Assembly: GCA_900318795.1 (NCBI GenBank)
Contig: ONLU01000003.1
Coordinates: forward strand, 50,186-114,185
Length of the DNA: 64,000 nucleotides
Reading direction: 5' to 3'
Source of the DNA: an uncultured Prevotellaceae bacterium
GTDB lineage: Bacteria; Bacteroidota; Bacteroidia; Bacteroidales; Bacteroidaceae
How positions within the stretch are numbered: position 1 is the stretch's first letter; each line of letters starts with the position of its first letter. The notes beneath the pieces were generated by a model. The model saw only the letters and a list, made by a program, of their open reading frames with translations. It did no database searches and was not told the origin of the DNA. Shown piece after piece: positions 43,234 through 52,075 of this stretch. A program made the translations under genes and the position numbers.

Positions 43234-44520
43234 ATGCCTACCCTCTCCCACTATACCCTCCGCCAACTAAACCTCATGGTGCACGATGCCATAGCCATGC
43301 AACTACCTGACGAATATTGGGTAGAGGCAGAACTTTCTGAATGCCGTGAGCGTGGAGGGCATTGCTACATGGAACTGGTCGAGAAGGACGACAATAACAA
43401 CACGCCCGTAGCCCGTGCATCAGCCAAATGCTGGCGACAGACCTGGCAGATGATGCAGCCCAACTTCGAGCGCACCACAGGCCAGCCTCTGCGTGCCGGA
43501 CTGAAAGTTTTAGTAAAGGTCTATGCCCAGTTTCACGAGGCTTACGGCTTTTCATGGATAGTCACGGACATCGACCCCACCTACACTTTAGGCGACATGG
43601 CCCGTCGCCGACAGGAAATCATCCGCCAGCTGAAAGAGGAAGGTGTATTCGACCTGCAACGCGAACTGCACATCTCGCCGTTTGCCAAGCGCATTGCCGT
43701 CATCTCGGCATCCAACGCAGCAGGCTACGGCGACTTCTGCCGGCAACTGGAGGACAACGAATATGGTTTCCGGTTCTCTGTACAGCTTTTCAGCGCCACC
43801 ATGCAGGGAGAACTCGTGGAGTCGTCAGTCATCAGCGCCTTGAACGAAATCTACAGACAATGCCAGCAGCTGACAGCCCAAGGCCCCACCAACGCCACAC
43901 GCTCAAAGAGAGAACAGCCTTATGACGTCGTCGTCATCATCCGTGGTGGTGGTGCAACAGCCGACCTCAGCGGTTTCGACACACTGGCTCTTGCTGAGAA
44001 TGTCGCCCAGTTCCCCCTGCCCATCATCACAGGCATAGGACACGACCGTGACGAAAGCATTCTCGACATGGTAGCCAACACGCACGTCAAAACTCCGACA
44101 GCTGCAGCAACCTTGCTCATAGACCATCTTGCCCAGACTCTCCGGCGTATAGAAGAAGCACAAAACCGGCTGACCATGTATATCCATCAGCGCATCTCCA
44201 GCTACCAAGTCAGACTCTCCAACATAGCCGTGCTCATCCCTAACCTGGCCCTGCAGACGGTGGCCAACGCCCATCATCGGATAGACTTGCTGGAGAGCCG
44301 GATACCAATAGCCATCGAGCGGCGCATCACCAACCAGAAGCACCTGCTGGAGCAACTTAGTATAAAACTGCAAAGCTTTGACCCACAGATACTATTGAGT
44401 CGCGGCTATAGCATCACACTAAAAGACGGGCACGCCGTTCGCGACCCACAACAGCTGAAGCCCGGAGACACCTTGGAAACAAGAGTTGAGAAAGGAACAA
44501 TAAAATCTACCGTACAATGA
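43234..44520 (+). CDS. xseA: Exodeoxyribonuclease VII large subunit
   Basis: XseA is the catalytic subunit of the single-strand exonuclease that trims DNA from both ends. The 428-residue product has the N-terminal OB fold (YWVEAELSECRERGGHCYMELVE), the catalytic domain with DVVVIIRGGGATADLSGFD and TGIGHDRDESILD, and a C-terminal coiled coil for binding XseB. The frame is open to 43162 inside the subtilase gene, but MPTLSHYTLRQL at 43234 is the conserved start. The ATGA overlap with xseB gives coupled translation. Confidence 0.96.
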   Translation: MPTLSHYTLRQLNLMVHDAIAMQLPDEYWVEAELSECRERGGHCYMELVEKDDNNNTPVARASAKCWRQTWQMMQPNFERTTGQPLRAGLKVLVKVYAQFHEAYGFSWIVTDIDPTYTLGDMARRRQEIIRQLKEEGVFDLQRELHISPFAKRIAVISASNAAGYGDFCRQLEDNEYGFRFSVQLFSATMQGELVESSVISALNEIYRQCQQLTAQGPTNATRSKREQPYDVVVIIRGGGATADLSGFDTLALAENVAQFPLPIITGIGHDRDESILDMVANTHVKTPTAAATLLIDHLAQTLRRIEEAQNRLTMYIHQRISSYQVRLSNIAVLIPNLALQTVANAHHRIDLLESRIPIAIERRITNQKHLLEQLSIKLQSFDPQILLSRGYSITLKDGHAVRDPQQLKPGDTLETRVEKGTIKSTVQ

Positions 44521-44729
44521 ACGACGAAATGAAATACGAAGAGGCTTTGGCCCAACTGGAGTCCATTGTCCGCAAAATGGAGTCCAACGAACTGAACATC
44601 GACGAAATCGCTGCACAGCTGAAAACTGCACAGCGGCTCATCAAGTTCTGCAAGGACAAACTGACCCATACAGAACAAGAACTGCAAAAGATTCAGGCCG
44701 AAGAGGAACTGGCACAAGCAAAAGGGTAA
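44517..44729 (+). CDS. xseB: Exodeoxyribonuclease VII small subunit
   Basis: The 70-residue helical protein has the family pattern MKYEEALAQLESIVRKME followed by a second helix (KTAQRLIKFCKDKL). It assembles with XseA. The gene starts inside the last codons of xseA (ATGA), as is usual for this pair. No clear terminator follows. The next 110 nt hold the ilvE promoter. Confidence 0.95.
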   Translation: MNDEMKYEEALAQLESIVRKMESNELNIDEIAAQLKTAQRLIKFCKDKLTHTEQELQKIQAEEELAQAKG

Positions 44730-44764
44730 AAAAACAAAAAGGTCCGCACTTTTTGCTCCAAATT

Positions 44765-44796
44765 CTTGCATAGGCGCAAGAATTTGATTACTTTTG
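44765..44796 (+). promoter_or_regulatory. Promoter of ilvE-trmB
   Basis: CTTG (44765-44768), a 20-nt spacer and TACTTTTG (44789-44796) match the pattern of the other promoters in the window. The leader to the ilvE ATG is about 40 nt. Confidence 0.7.
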
Positions 44797-44839
44797 CACG
44801 CACTTAGTGAGAATCAACATTATTAAAGAAATATAGATT

Positions 44840-45862
44840 ATGAAAAACTTAGACTGGGGAAACCTGTCGTTCGGTTACATGAAGACCGACTACAATGTAC
44901 GCTGTTACTATCGTGACGGCAAGTGGGGAGAAATTGAAGTATGCTCTGACGAGTACCTGAACCTGCACATGGCCGCAACCTGCCTGCACTACGGACAGGA
45001 GGCTTTCGAAGGTTTGAAGGCCTATCGCTGCAAGGACGGAAAGGTTCGCGTCTTCCGTGTAGACGAGAATGCAGCCCGTCTGCAGTCTACCTGCCGTGGC
45101 ATTCTGATGCCCGAGGTGTCAACAGAGTTGTTCACCGAAATGGTGAAGAAAGTCGTTCGTCTGAACCAGGAGTGGATTCCTACTTACGAGAGCGGCGCCA
45201 CACTCTATATCCGTCCGCTGCTTATCGGTACCAGCGCACAGGTAGGTGTTCACCCCGCCAAGGAGTATTGTTTTCTCATTTTCGTAACCCCCGTAGGTCC
45301 TTACTTCAAGGGTGGTTTCTCAACCAATCCTTATGTCATCGTTCGCGACTACGACCGTTCTGCCCCTCTCGGCACTGGTAAGTACAAGGTAGGCGGCAAC
45401 TATGCTGCATCGCTGTTCGCCAACAATCTGGCCCACGAGAAGGGTTATGCCTGCGAGTTCTATCTGGACGCCAAGGAGAAGAAGTACATCGACGAGTGCG
45501 GCGCTGCCAACTTCTTCGGTATCAAGGACAACACCTACATCACACCGAAGTCGACCTCTATCCTGCCCTCTATCACCAACAAGAGTCTGATGCAGGTGGC
45601 TGAGGACCTGGGCATGAAGGTTGAGCGCCGTCCTATTCCCGAGGAGGAACTGGAGACTTTCGAAGAGGCAGGAGCTTGTGGTACAGCAGCCGTCATCAGT
45701 CCCATCTCCTATATTGACGACCTGGACAACGGCAAGCGCTACACCTTCTCGAAGGACGGTAAGCCCGGTCCCATCTCGAAGAAACTCTACGACACCCTGC
45801 GTGGCATCCAGTATGGCGACATCGAGGACAAGCACGGCTGGACAACAGTAGTGATTGAGTAA
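44840..45862 (+). CDS. ilvE: Branched-chain amino acid aminotransferase
   Basis: This fold-type IV PLP enzyme makes or degrades leucine, isoleucine and valine by transamination with glutamate. The 340-residue product is of the longer BCAT type. The PLP lysine is K183 in GTGKYKVGGNYAAS. The segments YGQEAFEGLKAYR near residue 55 and EEAGACGTAAVISPI near the C-terminus are family hallmarks. The trmB start codon follows the stop without any gap, so the pair is co-transcribed. Confidence 0.95.
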   Translation: MKNLDWGNLSFGYMKTDYNVRCYYRDGKWGEIEVCSDEYLNLHMAATCLHYGQEAFEGLKAYRCKDGKVRVFRVDENAARLQSTCRGILMPEVSTELFTEMVKKVVRLNQEWIPTYESGATLYIRPLLIGTSAQVGVHPAKEYCFLIFVTPVGPYFKGGFSTNPYVIVRDYDRSAPLGTGKYKVGGNYAASLFANNLAHEKGYACEFYLDAKEKKYIDECGAANFFGIKDNTYITPKSTSILPSITNKSLMQVAEDLGMKVERRPIPEEELETFEEAGACGTAAVISPISYIDDLDNGKRYTFSKDGKPGPISKKLYDTLRGIQYGDIEDKHGWTTVVIE

Positions 45863-46633
45863 ATGGGAAAAGGCAAATTGGCGAAATTCGCCGACATGGA
45901 GACTTATGAGAACGTGTTCCAGTACCCCTATTCGGTAATGGAACATGTTCCTTTTGAGATGAAAGGCTATTGGCACGAACAGTATTTCCACAATGACCAT
46001 CCCATCGTGCTCGAACTGGGCTGTGGCAAGGGCGAGTACACCATCGGACTGGCCCAACAATACCCCGACGTCAACTTCATCGGCGTCGACATCAAGGGAG
46101 CCCGCATGTGGACAGGCGCCACACAAGCCCTGAACGAAGGACTGAAGAACGTAGCCTTCCTGCGCACCAACATCGAGATTATCGACCGTTTCTTTGCCCC
46201 TGACGAAGTACAGGAGATATGGCTCACCTTCAGTGACCCCCAGATGAAGAACCCTCGCAAGCGACTCACCTCCACATGGTTTCTGGAGCGTTACCGTCAC
46301 TTCCTGGTAGACGGAGGCATCATACACCTGAAGACCGACTCAAACTTCCTCTTCACCTACACCACCTGTCTCGTGGAGCACAACCAACTGCCCTTGCTCG
46401 AGAAGACCGACGACCTCTACCACACCTCTCAACTCTCAACGCTCACCTCTCAACTCTTATCCATCCAGACCTATTACGAGTCAATGTGGATAGCCCGTGG
46501 CTTGAACATCAAGTACATGAAGTTCCGCCTGCCCCACAAAGGCCAGTTAGAGGAGCCCGACGTTGAGATAGAACTCGACGACTACCGTTCCTACCACCGC
46601 GACAAGCGCAGTTCCAAGGACAAGGCAAGATAA
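45863..46633 (+). CDS. trmB: tRNA (guanine-N7-)-methyltransferase
   Basis: TrmB adds N7-methyl to G46 of tRNA using S-adenosylmethionine. The 256-residue product has the SAM loop [15 protein letters not shown], the acidic [13 protein letters not shown] strand, and the catalytic motif [15 protein letters not shown]. The end of the chain carries the usual KFRLPHKG. Between DDLY and IQTYYE about ten residues ([14 protein letters not shown]) are encoded by a CTCAACTCTCAA-type tandem repeat and look like an insertion. The ATG abuts the ilvE stop directly. Confidence 0.94.
   Translation: MGKGKLAKFADMETYENVFQYPYSVMEHVPFEMKGYWHEQYFHNDHPIVLELGCGKGEYTIGLAQQYPDVNFIGVDIKGARMWTGATQALNEGLKNVAFLRTNIEIIDRFFAPDEVQEIWLTFSDPQMKNPRKRLTSTWFLERYRHFLVDGGIIHLKTDSNFLFTYTTCLVEHNQLPLLEKTDDLYHTSQLSTLTSQLLSIQTYYESMWIARGLNIKYMKFRLPHKGQLEEPDVEIELDDYRSYHRDKRSSKDKAR
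46422..46459 (+). repeat. CTCAACT-type tandem repeat read in frame in trmB
   Basis: The stretch is built of ACCTCTCAACTCT and CTCAACG units, with ACCTCTCAACTCT occurring twice. It is translated as the Ser/Thr/Leu-rich loop [11 protein letters not shown] between conserved parts of TrmB. Confidence 0.8.
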
Positions 46634-46637
46634 GAAG

Positions 46638-46665
46638 GGTTGCACAACCTTTCACCTTTGGTGAA
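46638..46665 (+). terminator. Two small hairpins after trmB
   Basis: GGTT/AACC (46638-46641 with 46646-46649) and TTCACC/GGTGAA (46651-46656 with 46660-46665) follow the stop. There is no T tract, so termination is uncertain. Confidence 0.35.
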
Positions 46666-46695
46666 GGCGTTCTCGTTCGAAAATGCTCAAATAAA

Positions 46696-46727
46696 TTTGG
46701 CATTTTACTCACTTATTCGTACCTTTG
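46696..46727 (+). promoter_or_regulatory. Promoter of the leucine-rich repeat gene
   Basis: TTTG (46696-46699), a 20-nt spacer and TACCTTTG (46720-46727) are complete. The leader to the ATG at 46778 is about 45 nt. Confidence 0.8.
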
Positions 46728-46777
46728 CAGTGATGTTTGAGAATGAAATATGTAACTATAATTAAAAACGTAACACG

Positions 46778-48457
46778 ATGAAAAGATTTGTAAGTATTCT
46801 TTTGTTTGCCTTGCCGCTTATGGCAATGGCACAGACGCAGACCAGCGTAACACTGGAGGCTGCAGGACAGTTGTCTGAGAAAATAGCAGAGGCTGATCGT
46901 TTCAAGATTGCCGAGTTGAAAATCAGCGGTCCGATGAACGGTGCCGACATCAAGCTCATGCAGGAGATTGTCAACCGCACCAAGGCCAAGACCAAGAACG
47001 GCGAGTGTCTGGTGACCAGCGTCGACCTCTCAGGTGCCACCATCGTTGAAGGCAAGGACGGCATGAAGACGAAGGCCAACGAACTGCCCAACGGACTGTT
47101 CCAGGGTGCCAAGTTGATGAAGGTACTGCTGCCTCAAAACGTGGTCAACATCAGCAAGAACTGCTTCATGGACTGCAAGGAGCTGGTGACTATCGCCATC
47201 CCCGAGAGTGTGACGACCATTGACAACCAGGCTTTCCAGAACTGTGAGAAGCTGGCCAGCGTGAGCATTCCCGCCTATGTGACGGAGATTGGCAGCGAGG
47301 CTTTTGAGGATTGCAGTGCACTGACAACGATTGATATTCCCGCAAATGTACGCGAGATTGGCAAGCAGGTGTTCCAGGGCTGCAAGCAGCTGACAACAGT
47401 GAACATCATGGGCAACATCAAGGAGATTCCCAACGATGCTTTCCATGGTTGCAAGGCCTTGAAGACCATCACTATTCCTGAGACTGTCCAGGAGCTGGGC
47501 AGTTCTGCATTCGAGGACTGCAAGAGTCTCTCGGGCATTGCTTTGCAGAGAGTTCAGAAAATAGGCAGCAACTGCTTCAAGGACTGCTCTTCACTGGAAG
47601 AGATTGGTCTTGAGAGCATCTCCAAGCTGGGCAGCTCGGCATTCCAGGACTGCTCAAACCTGAAGAACGTGGTGATGCAGGGTGGTCTTGACGATATCAA
47701 CAATGATACTTTCAAAGGCTGTAAGAGTCTGCAGAGCATCGGCCTGCCAGCAGGTGTGAAGAGCATCGGTAGCGAGGCTTTCCGTGGCTGTAGTTCACTG
47801 ACCGCCATCGAGTTGCCCGCAGCACTAACCAAGATTGGCGCCCACGCTTTTGAGGATTGCAGATCGCTGAACGCCATTGCCATTCCCAACCTGGTGAAGA
47901 GTCTGGGTGGCTCGGCATTCCAGAACTGCAGCCAGCTGACGACTGCTCAGGTCAACGGTTTCGTTCAGGAGATAGAGGCTGACCTCTTCAAAGACTGCAG
48001 CAGCCTGCAGACGGTAAGCCTGCCCGCCACGGTAAAGAAGATTGGCAACGAGGCCTTCCAGGGATGTATCGCCCTGTCGCGCATTGACCTGCCCGTCGCA
48101 CTGCTGTCCATCGGCGACGATGCTTTCGAGAAGTGCAACTCGCTGACGGAAGTCAAGATTCCGGTAGCTGTCACCTCCATCGGCAGCGATGCTTTCTATG
48201 AGTGTGCCATGCTGAGCAGAGTTGAATTATCGACAGCCCTCAAGAAGATTGGCGGTTCTGCCTTCCAGAAGTGTCCTATGCTCCGCGAGGTCGTGCTCAA
48301 CTGCCCCAATCCTCCCTCTATTTCCAAGAGCACCTTCAAGGGCGTAGCCGCCACGTTCTGGATTCCCGTAGGCAGCAAGTCACTCTACAGTGCCAACAAG
48401 GACTGGCAGAAGCTTCCCACCAAGGAGCGTTCGTTAACTCCAACGACTATCATGTAA
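46778..48457 (+). CDS. BspA-like leucine-rich repeat protein (LRR_5), exported
   Basis: The 559-residue product has a signal peptide (MKRFVSILLFALPLMAMAQ) and then about seventeen repeats of 22-23 residues. The core is IxIPxxVxxIGxxAFxxCxxL, with a cysteine in the AFxxC position of nearly every unit. BspA-type repeats in oral and gut Bacteroidetes bind host or bacterial surfaces. The C-terminal 45 residues (ATFWIPVGSKSLYSANKDW) are the usual cap, and no type IX sorting domain is seen. It has its own strong promoter. Mrp follows after 34 nt. Confidence 0.93.
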   Translation: MKRFVSILLFALPLMAMAQTQTSVTLEAAGQLSEKIAEADRFKIAELKISGPMNGADIKLMQEIVNRTKAKTKNGECLVTSVDLSGATIVEGKDGMKTKANELPNGLFQGAKLMKVLLPQNVVNISKNCFMDCKELVTIAIPESVTTIDNQAFQNCEKLASVSIPAYVTEIGSEAFEDCSALTTIDIPANVREIGKQVFQGCKQLTTVNIMGNIKEIPNDAFHGCKALKTITIPETVQELGSSAFEDCKSLSGIALQRVQKIGSNCFKDCSSLEEIGLESISKLGSSAFQDCSNLKNVVMQGGLDDINNDTFKGCKSLQSIGLPAGVKSIGSEAFRGCSSLTAIELPAALTKIGAHAFEDCRSLNAIAIPNLVKSLGGSAFQNCSQLTTAQVNGFVQEIEADLFKDCSSLQTVSLPATVKKIGNEAFQGCIALSRIDLPVALLSIGDDAFEKCNSLTEVKIPVAVTSIGSDAFYECAMLSRVELSTALKKIGGSAFQKCPMLREVVLNCPNPPSISKSTFKGVAATFWIPVGSKSLYSANKDWQKLPTKERSLTPTTIM

Positions 48458-48491
48458 TGACAGAAGCCCAAGACAGAACTTGGAGCATTGA

Positions 48492-49592
48492 ATGATGACA
48501 CTATATCCAAAGATGATTATGGACGCGCTGGCAACGGTGACGTATGCCGGCACGAAGAAGAATTTGGTAGAGAGCGAGATGGTGGCCGACCAGCCTGCCA
48601 TCAACGGCAACAAGGTGACGGTGGTGCTGGAGTTCCCACGCGACACGGATCCCTTCTTGAAATCGACAGTCAAGGCTGCCGAGGCTGCCATCAAGTACCA
48701 CTGCGGCAAGGACGTCGAGGTGGAGATACAAACGGAGTTCAAGTCGAAGCCACGGCCCGAGGTGGGCAAGATGCTGCCTGGCGTCAAGAACATCATTGCC
48801 GTCAGCTCCGGCAAGGGTGGAGTCGGCAAATCCACCGTTTCTGCCAATCTCGCCATCGCACTGGCCCGTCTGGGCTATAAAGTGGGACTGCTTGACTGCG
48901 ACATCTTCGGGCCCTCCATGCCCAAGATGTTCCATGTGGAGGACGAGCGCCCCTATGCTGTCAATGTGGACGGACGCGACCTCATCAATCCTATTGAGGC
49001 CTATGGCGTCAAGATGTTGTCGATAGGTTTCTTTGTCTCACCCGACACCGCTACACTATGGCGAGGAGGCATGGCGACAAATGCCCTGAAGCAGTTGATT
49101 GCCGATGCCGACTGGGGCGAACTGGACTACTTTATCCTCGACACTCCTCCTGGAACGTCGGACATCCATCTGACCTTGCTGCAGACACTCAGCATCACAG
49201 GAGCCGTCATCGTCTCTACACCCCAGCAGGTGGCATTGGCTGATGCCCGCAAGGGTATTGACATGTATCGCAACGAGAAGGTCAATGTGCCCATCCTGGG
49301 ACTGGTGGAGAACATGGCATGGTTTACGCCTGCCGAACTGCCCGAGAACCGCTACTACATCTTCGGTAAAGAGGGTTGCAAGCAGCTGGCTCAGGAGATG
49401 CAGGTTCCCCTGCTCGCCCAGATACCGTTAGTGCAGAGCATCTGCGAGAGCGGCGATGCCGGAGAGCCTGCAGCAACGAGTAGCGACACGGCAACAGGTC
49501 TGGCATTCATCAATCTGGCCCAGGCCGTGGTAACTGTTGTCAACCGACGCAATGCAGAACTGCCCAAGACAAAGATTGTGGGTGTGAAGTAA
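48492..49592 (+). CDS. mrp: Mrp/NBP35-type P-loop ATPase
   Basis: Mrp proteins carry and insert iron-sulfur clusters. The 366-residue product has an N-terminal MIP18/DUF59-like domain (about 1-90) and the deviant Walker A GKGGVGKS at residues 107-114, followed by the switch motif DCDIFGPSMPKM and DYFILDTPPGTSD. The CxxC pair that holds the bridging cluster in E. coli Mrp (ICSNCG) is absent. The matching place reads NMAWFTPAELPENRYYIFG, as I recall for other Bacteroidetes. Cluster binding by this copy is therefore uncertain. It converges with the exporter operon over a shared hairpin. Confidence 0.92.
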   Translation: MMTLYPKMIMDALATVTYAGTKKNLVESEMVADQPAINGNKVTVVLEFPRDTDPFLKSTVKAAEAAIKYHCGKDVEVEIQTEFKSKPRPEVGKMLPGVKNIIAVSSGKGGVGKSTVSANLAIALARLGYKVGLLDCDIFGPSMPKMFHVEDERPYAVNVDGRDLINPIEAYGVKMLSIGFFVSPDTATLWRGGMATNALKQLIADADWGELDYFILDTPPGTSDIHLTLLQTLSITGAVIVSTPQQVALADARKGIDMYRNEKVNVPILGLVENMAWFTPAELPENRYYIFGKEGCKQLAQEMQVPLLAQIPLVQSICESGDAGEPAATSSDTATGLAFINLAQAVVTVVNRRNAELPKTKIVGVK

Positions 49593-49621
49593 AACAAAGA
49601 AAATGACCATAAGGAAAAAGG

Positions 49622-49639
49622 GGCTATTCAGTGATAGCC
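49622..49639. terminator. Bidirectional terminator between mrp and the exporter operon
   Basis: GGCTAT (49622-49627) pairs with ATAGCC (49634-49639) around a 6-nt loop, with A and T runs on the two sides. It overlaps the last codons of the minus-strand permease gene. Confidence 0.75.
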
Positions 49640-50895
49640 TCTTTTTCTTTGTCTGTTTGACGGGCTTCGCGATTGTGCTTCAGGAACTGCAGACGCTCCA
49701 AGGCAAACTTACGAGCCCGATAAATCTGGAAGCGATAGACGCAAAGCGTCAGACCGAAATAGACAATAGCGTGTATCCACAGGATATGGTATTCGGGCAA
49801 GACATCGTTGAAATCGGCACCCATGGTATTCAGCCGGATATAGGCACGGATGCCAAAGGTGGAGGGGAAGAGCCACGACACACCCTGCCAATAACTCGGG
49901 ATGTTGTTCTGGGGCCACGATACACCTGAAAGGAACAGCAGGGGAACTGAAATGAATACCACAAGCAGCATGACATTCTCGCGATACTTTACCATACACG
50001 ACACCAACATGCCGTAGAAAATACATGCCAGCGTGTAAGGAATCATCAACTGGACCAACGACTGCCACGTTGCCAACTGTGGGAAATGGAACAGACGCGG
50101 CACACCGGCAGTCAGCCAAGCTCCCATCACCATGAATACCATCAGATAACACATCGACTTACCCAAAACGATGGGGAGAGTGTCCTGATAACGGGAGTCA
50201 CCGGCAGGTATCAGCATACGGTAGGGATTCTCATCACGTGCCGTACCAGCCGACAAGCCAATACCCAGCACCAGGGTCTGCTGCAGGATGAGCATCAGCA
50301 CAGCAGGGATCACACTAGAGCCATAGCCTCCTGAAGGGCTGAAGATAGGTACATCCTCGTACTCCAAGGGGCGGGCCGCGACGACTTCTTCGCGATGGGT
50401 ATAGTGTCCGCCCAACTTCTTTTTCAGCTGGCTTCCCATCTCCAAGGAAACAACTTGGGCAGTCTGGAAAATGGCCTTGTAGGTAAGCATCAGGCTCATG
50501 TCGCAATAGACACTGATGACGCCCTGCTTCAGACCATAGGTGTCACCCTCAAAGTCAGAAGGTATCAGATAGATACCCTTTACCAACTGACGGCTTACCA
50601 GCGATTTGGCTTCGTCCAGATCCTGCGCATAATACTTCACATGGACATCGGGCGAGGCGTCACACATACGGATGAACTGGCGCGACAGATGTGAGTGAGA
50701 CTGGTCGACCACACAGACTGGGACATCGCGCACCACCTCATTATTATATATCCACGAATACAACAGCGGGTACACCAACGGCACCAGAATGAAGAAGATG
50801 ATTACTCCTTCATCCTTGACCAGCAGTTGCAACTCCTTGCGCAGGATGTAGCAGGCATCCAACAGTCCCTGATATATATTATGGAATATAGACAT
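49624..50895 (-). CDS. ABC-2 type exporter permease (second)
   Basis: The 423-residue protein has an N-terminal membrane helix (FFILVPLVYPLLYSW), a large periplasmic domain (about 55-200) and five more helices at the C-terminus. This is the YhhJ/YbhS-type ABC-2 layout. The frame is open to 50910, but MSIFHNIYQGLL at 50895 fits the family start better. Either start overlaps the end of the preceding permease gene. It is the last gene of the operon. No ATP-binding subunit is encoded next to it. Confidence 0.88.
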   Translation of the reverse strand: MSIFHNIYQGLLDACYILRKELQLLVKDEGVIIFFILVPLVYPLLYSWIYNNEVVRDVPVCVVDQSHSHLSRQFIRMCDASPDVHVKYYAQDLDEAKSLVSRQLVKGIYLIPSDFEGDTYGLKQGVISVYCDMSLMLTYKAIFQTAQVVSLEMGSQLKKKLGGHYTHREEVVAARPLEYEDVPIFSPSGGYGSSVIPAVLMLILQQTLVLGIGLSAGTARDENPYRMLIPAGDSRYQDTLPIVLGKSMCYLMVFMVMGAWLTAGVPRLFHFPQLATWQSLVQLMIPYTLACIFYGMLVSCMVKYRENVMLLVVFISVPLLFLSGVSWPQNNIPSYWQGVSWLFPSTFGIRAYIRLNTMGADFNDVLPEYHILWIHAIVYFGLTLCVYRFQIYRARKFALERLQFLKHNREARQTDKEKEAITE

Positions 50896-52048
50896 AGGTG
50901 AGCATTGCATTCTTAATCTTCTTGATAACCAGCCAAGGCAACAACATAAAAGCTGCTAAAGCTGCAAAATGGAACCACGCCTCAATGAGCGGGTAGCCAT
51001 TGAACACACAGATCTGGAACATCATCCAGTAGTGGCGCAGGGGGAACAGCCACGACAGTGACTGCAGGGCACCATCCATTCCCATGACGGGGAAGGTAGA
51101 GCCAGCCATTGAGATGCTGAGTACTGCCCATAGCGAGGAAATACTCATCGACATGCGCAACGAAGGCATCAGACCGAAGGCAAAGATGCCAAAGCCCTGT
51201 GATGCCAACACCTGCATCAGGCCCAAGAGCACCAGCATCCACGGACTGCCCTGACTCGGGAATCCGAGATGGCAGAAGACATACCACTCGTAACCGAAGA
51301 CGATGGCCAGCCAAATGATGGTCTGGGGCAGGAACTTACCCAGCATGGCCAGTGTGATTCTGCCACCAGCCTGCTCTATCCACTGCTTGGAGGTATTGAA
51401 CTTCAACTCCGTTCCCAACGAATAGGTAGAGATGAGGAAGATGAACAACATGATAATACCTGGTACCATGACCGTGCTCAGGTAGATATTATAGCTCGAC
51501 CAGGGATTGGCAATCTGGTGCAAGTCAATCTTGATGGGTTGCAGCAGAGCCTGTATCTGCCTGTCTGTCATTCCACGGGCTCTCATGGTTCCCTGCCCCA
51601 CAGCAGCAGAGCCAAGGGTCGAGATGGTTTTCATGTCCTTCATCAGCATCGAGCCCGCTACCAACGTCGTGTAAGTATAGTAATATGAAATCTTGGGTTG
51701 GCGGCTTGCCAGCAACTTCTCTGTGGTGCCCTTGGGAATATACAGGAAACCATAGATTTCGTTACGTTGAACAGCCCGACGGGCTTCCGTCACACTCGGA
51801 TACCGGGCAACCACCCGCGACATCTGGAAGCCATCCAGTCGTCTGGTGAGTGAACGCGAGGTCGAGGTATTGTCTAAATCGACCACACCGACAGGCATGT
51901 CCGCAGGCAGTCCTTCATCCATGATAGAAGTAAAGAAAAAGATGACCAGCACAGGGAACAACACCATGCAGAAGCGATAAATGTGATTCTGGCGCAGAAT
52001 CTTCAATTCTCGCATCATGATTTCGTAGATTACCCTCAACTCATTCAT
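50879..52048 (-). CDS. ABC-2 type exporter permease (first)
   Basis: The 389-residue protein has the same layout as its neighbour: an N-terminal helix after a basic start (RFCMVLFPVLVIFFFTSIM), a periplasmic domain, and five C-terminal helices with SWLFPLRHYW typical of the family. The two permeases probably form the membrane channel together with the HlyD adaptor and TolC. It starts 27 nt after the HlyD-like gene. Confidence 0.9.
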   Translation of the reverse strand: MNELRVIYEIMMRELKILRQNHIYRFCMVLFPVLVIFFFTSIMDEGLPADMPVGVVDLDNTSTSRSLTRRLDGFQMSRVVARYPSVTEARRAVQRNEIYGFLYIPKGTTEKLLASRQPKISYYYTYTTLVAGSMLMKDMKTISTLGSAAVGQGTMRARGMTDRQIQALLQPIKIDLHQIANPWSSYNIYLSTVMVPGIIMLFIFLISTYSLGTELKFNTSKQWIEQAGGRITLAMLGKFLPQTIIWLAIVFGYEWYVFCHLGFPSQGSPWMLVLLGLMQVLASQGFGIFAFGLMPSLRMSMSISSLWAVLSISMAGSTFPVMGMDGALQSLSWLFPLRHYWMMFQICVFNGYPLIEAWFHFAALAAFMLLPWLVIKKIKNAMLTYVYIP

Positions 52049-52075
52049 CTGACCTCAAGTTCAAACGTTATCCTT

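Noticed and set aside
46778-48457. Regular repeats of about 69 nt that could suggest a repeat array
   Set aside because: They are in frame, degenerate and encode BspA-type leucine-rich repeats. Spacers and repeats of CRISPR type are absent.
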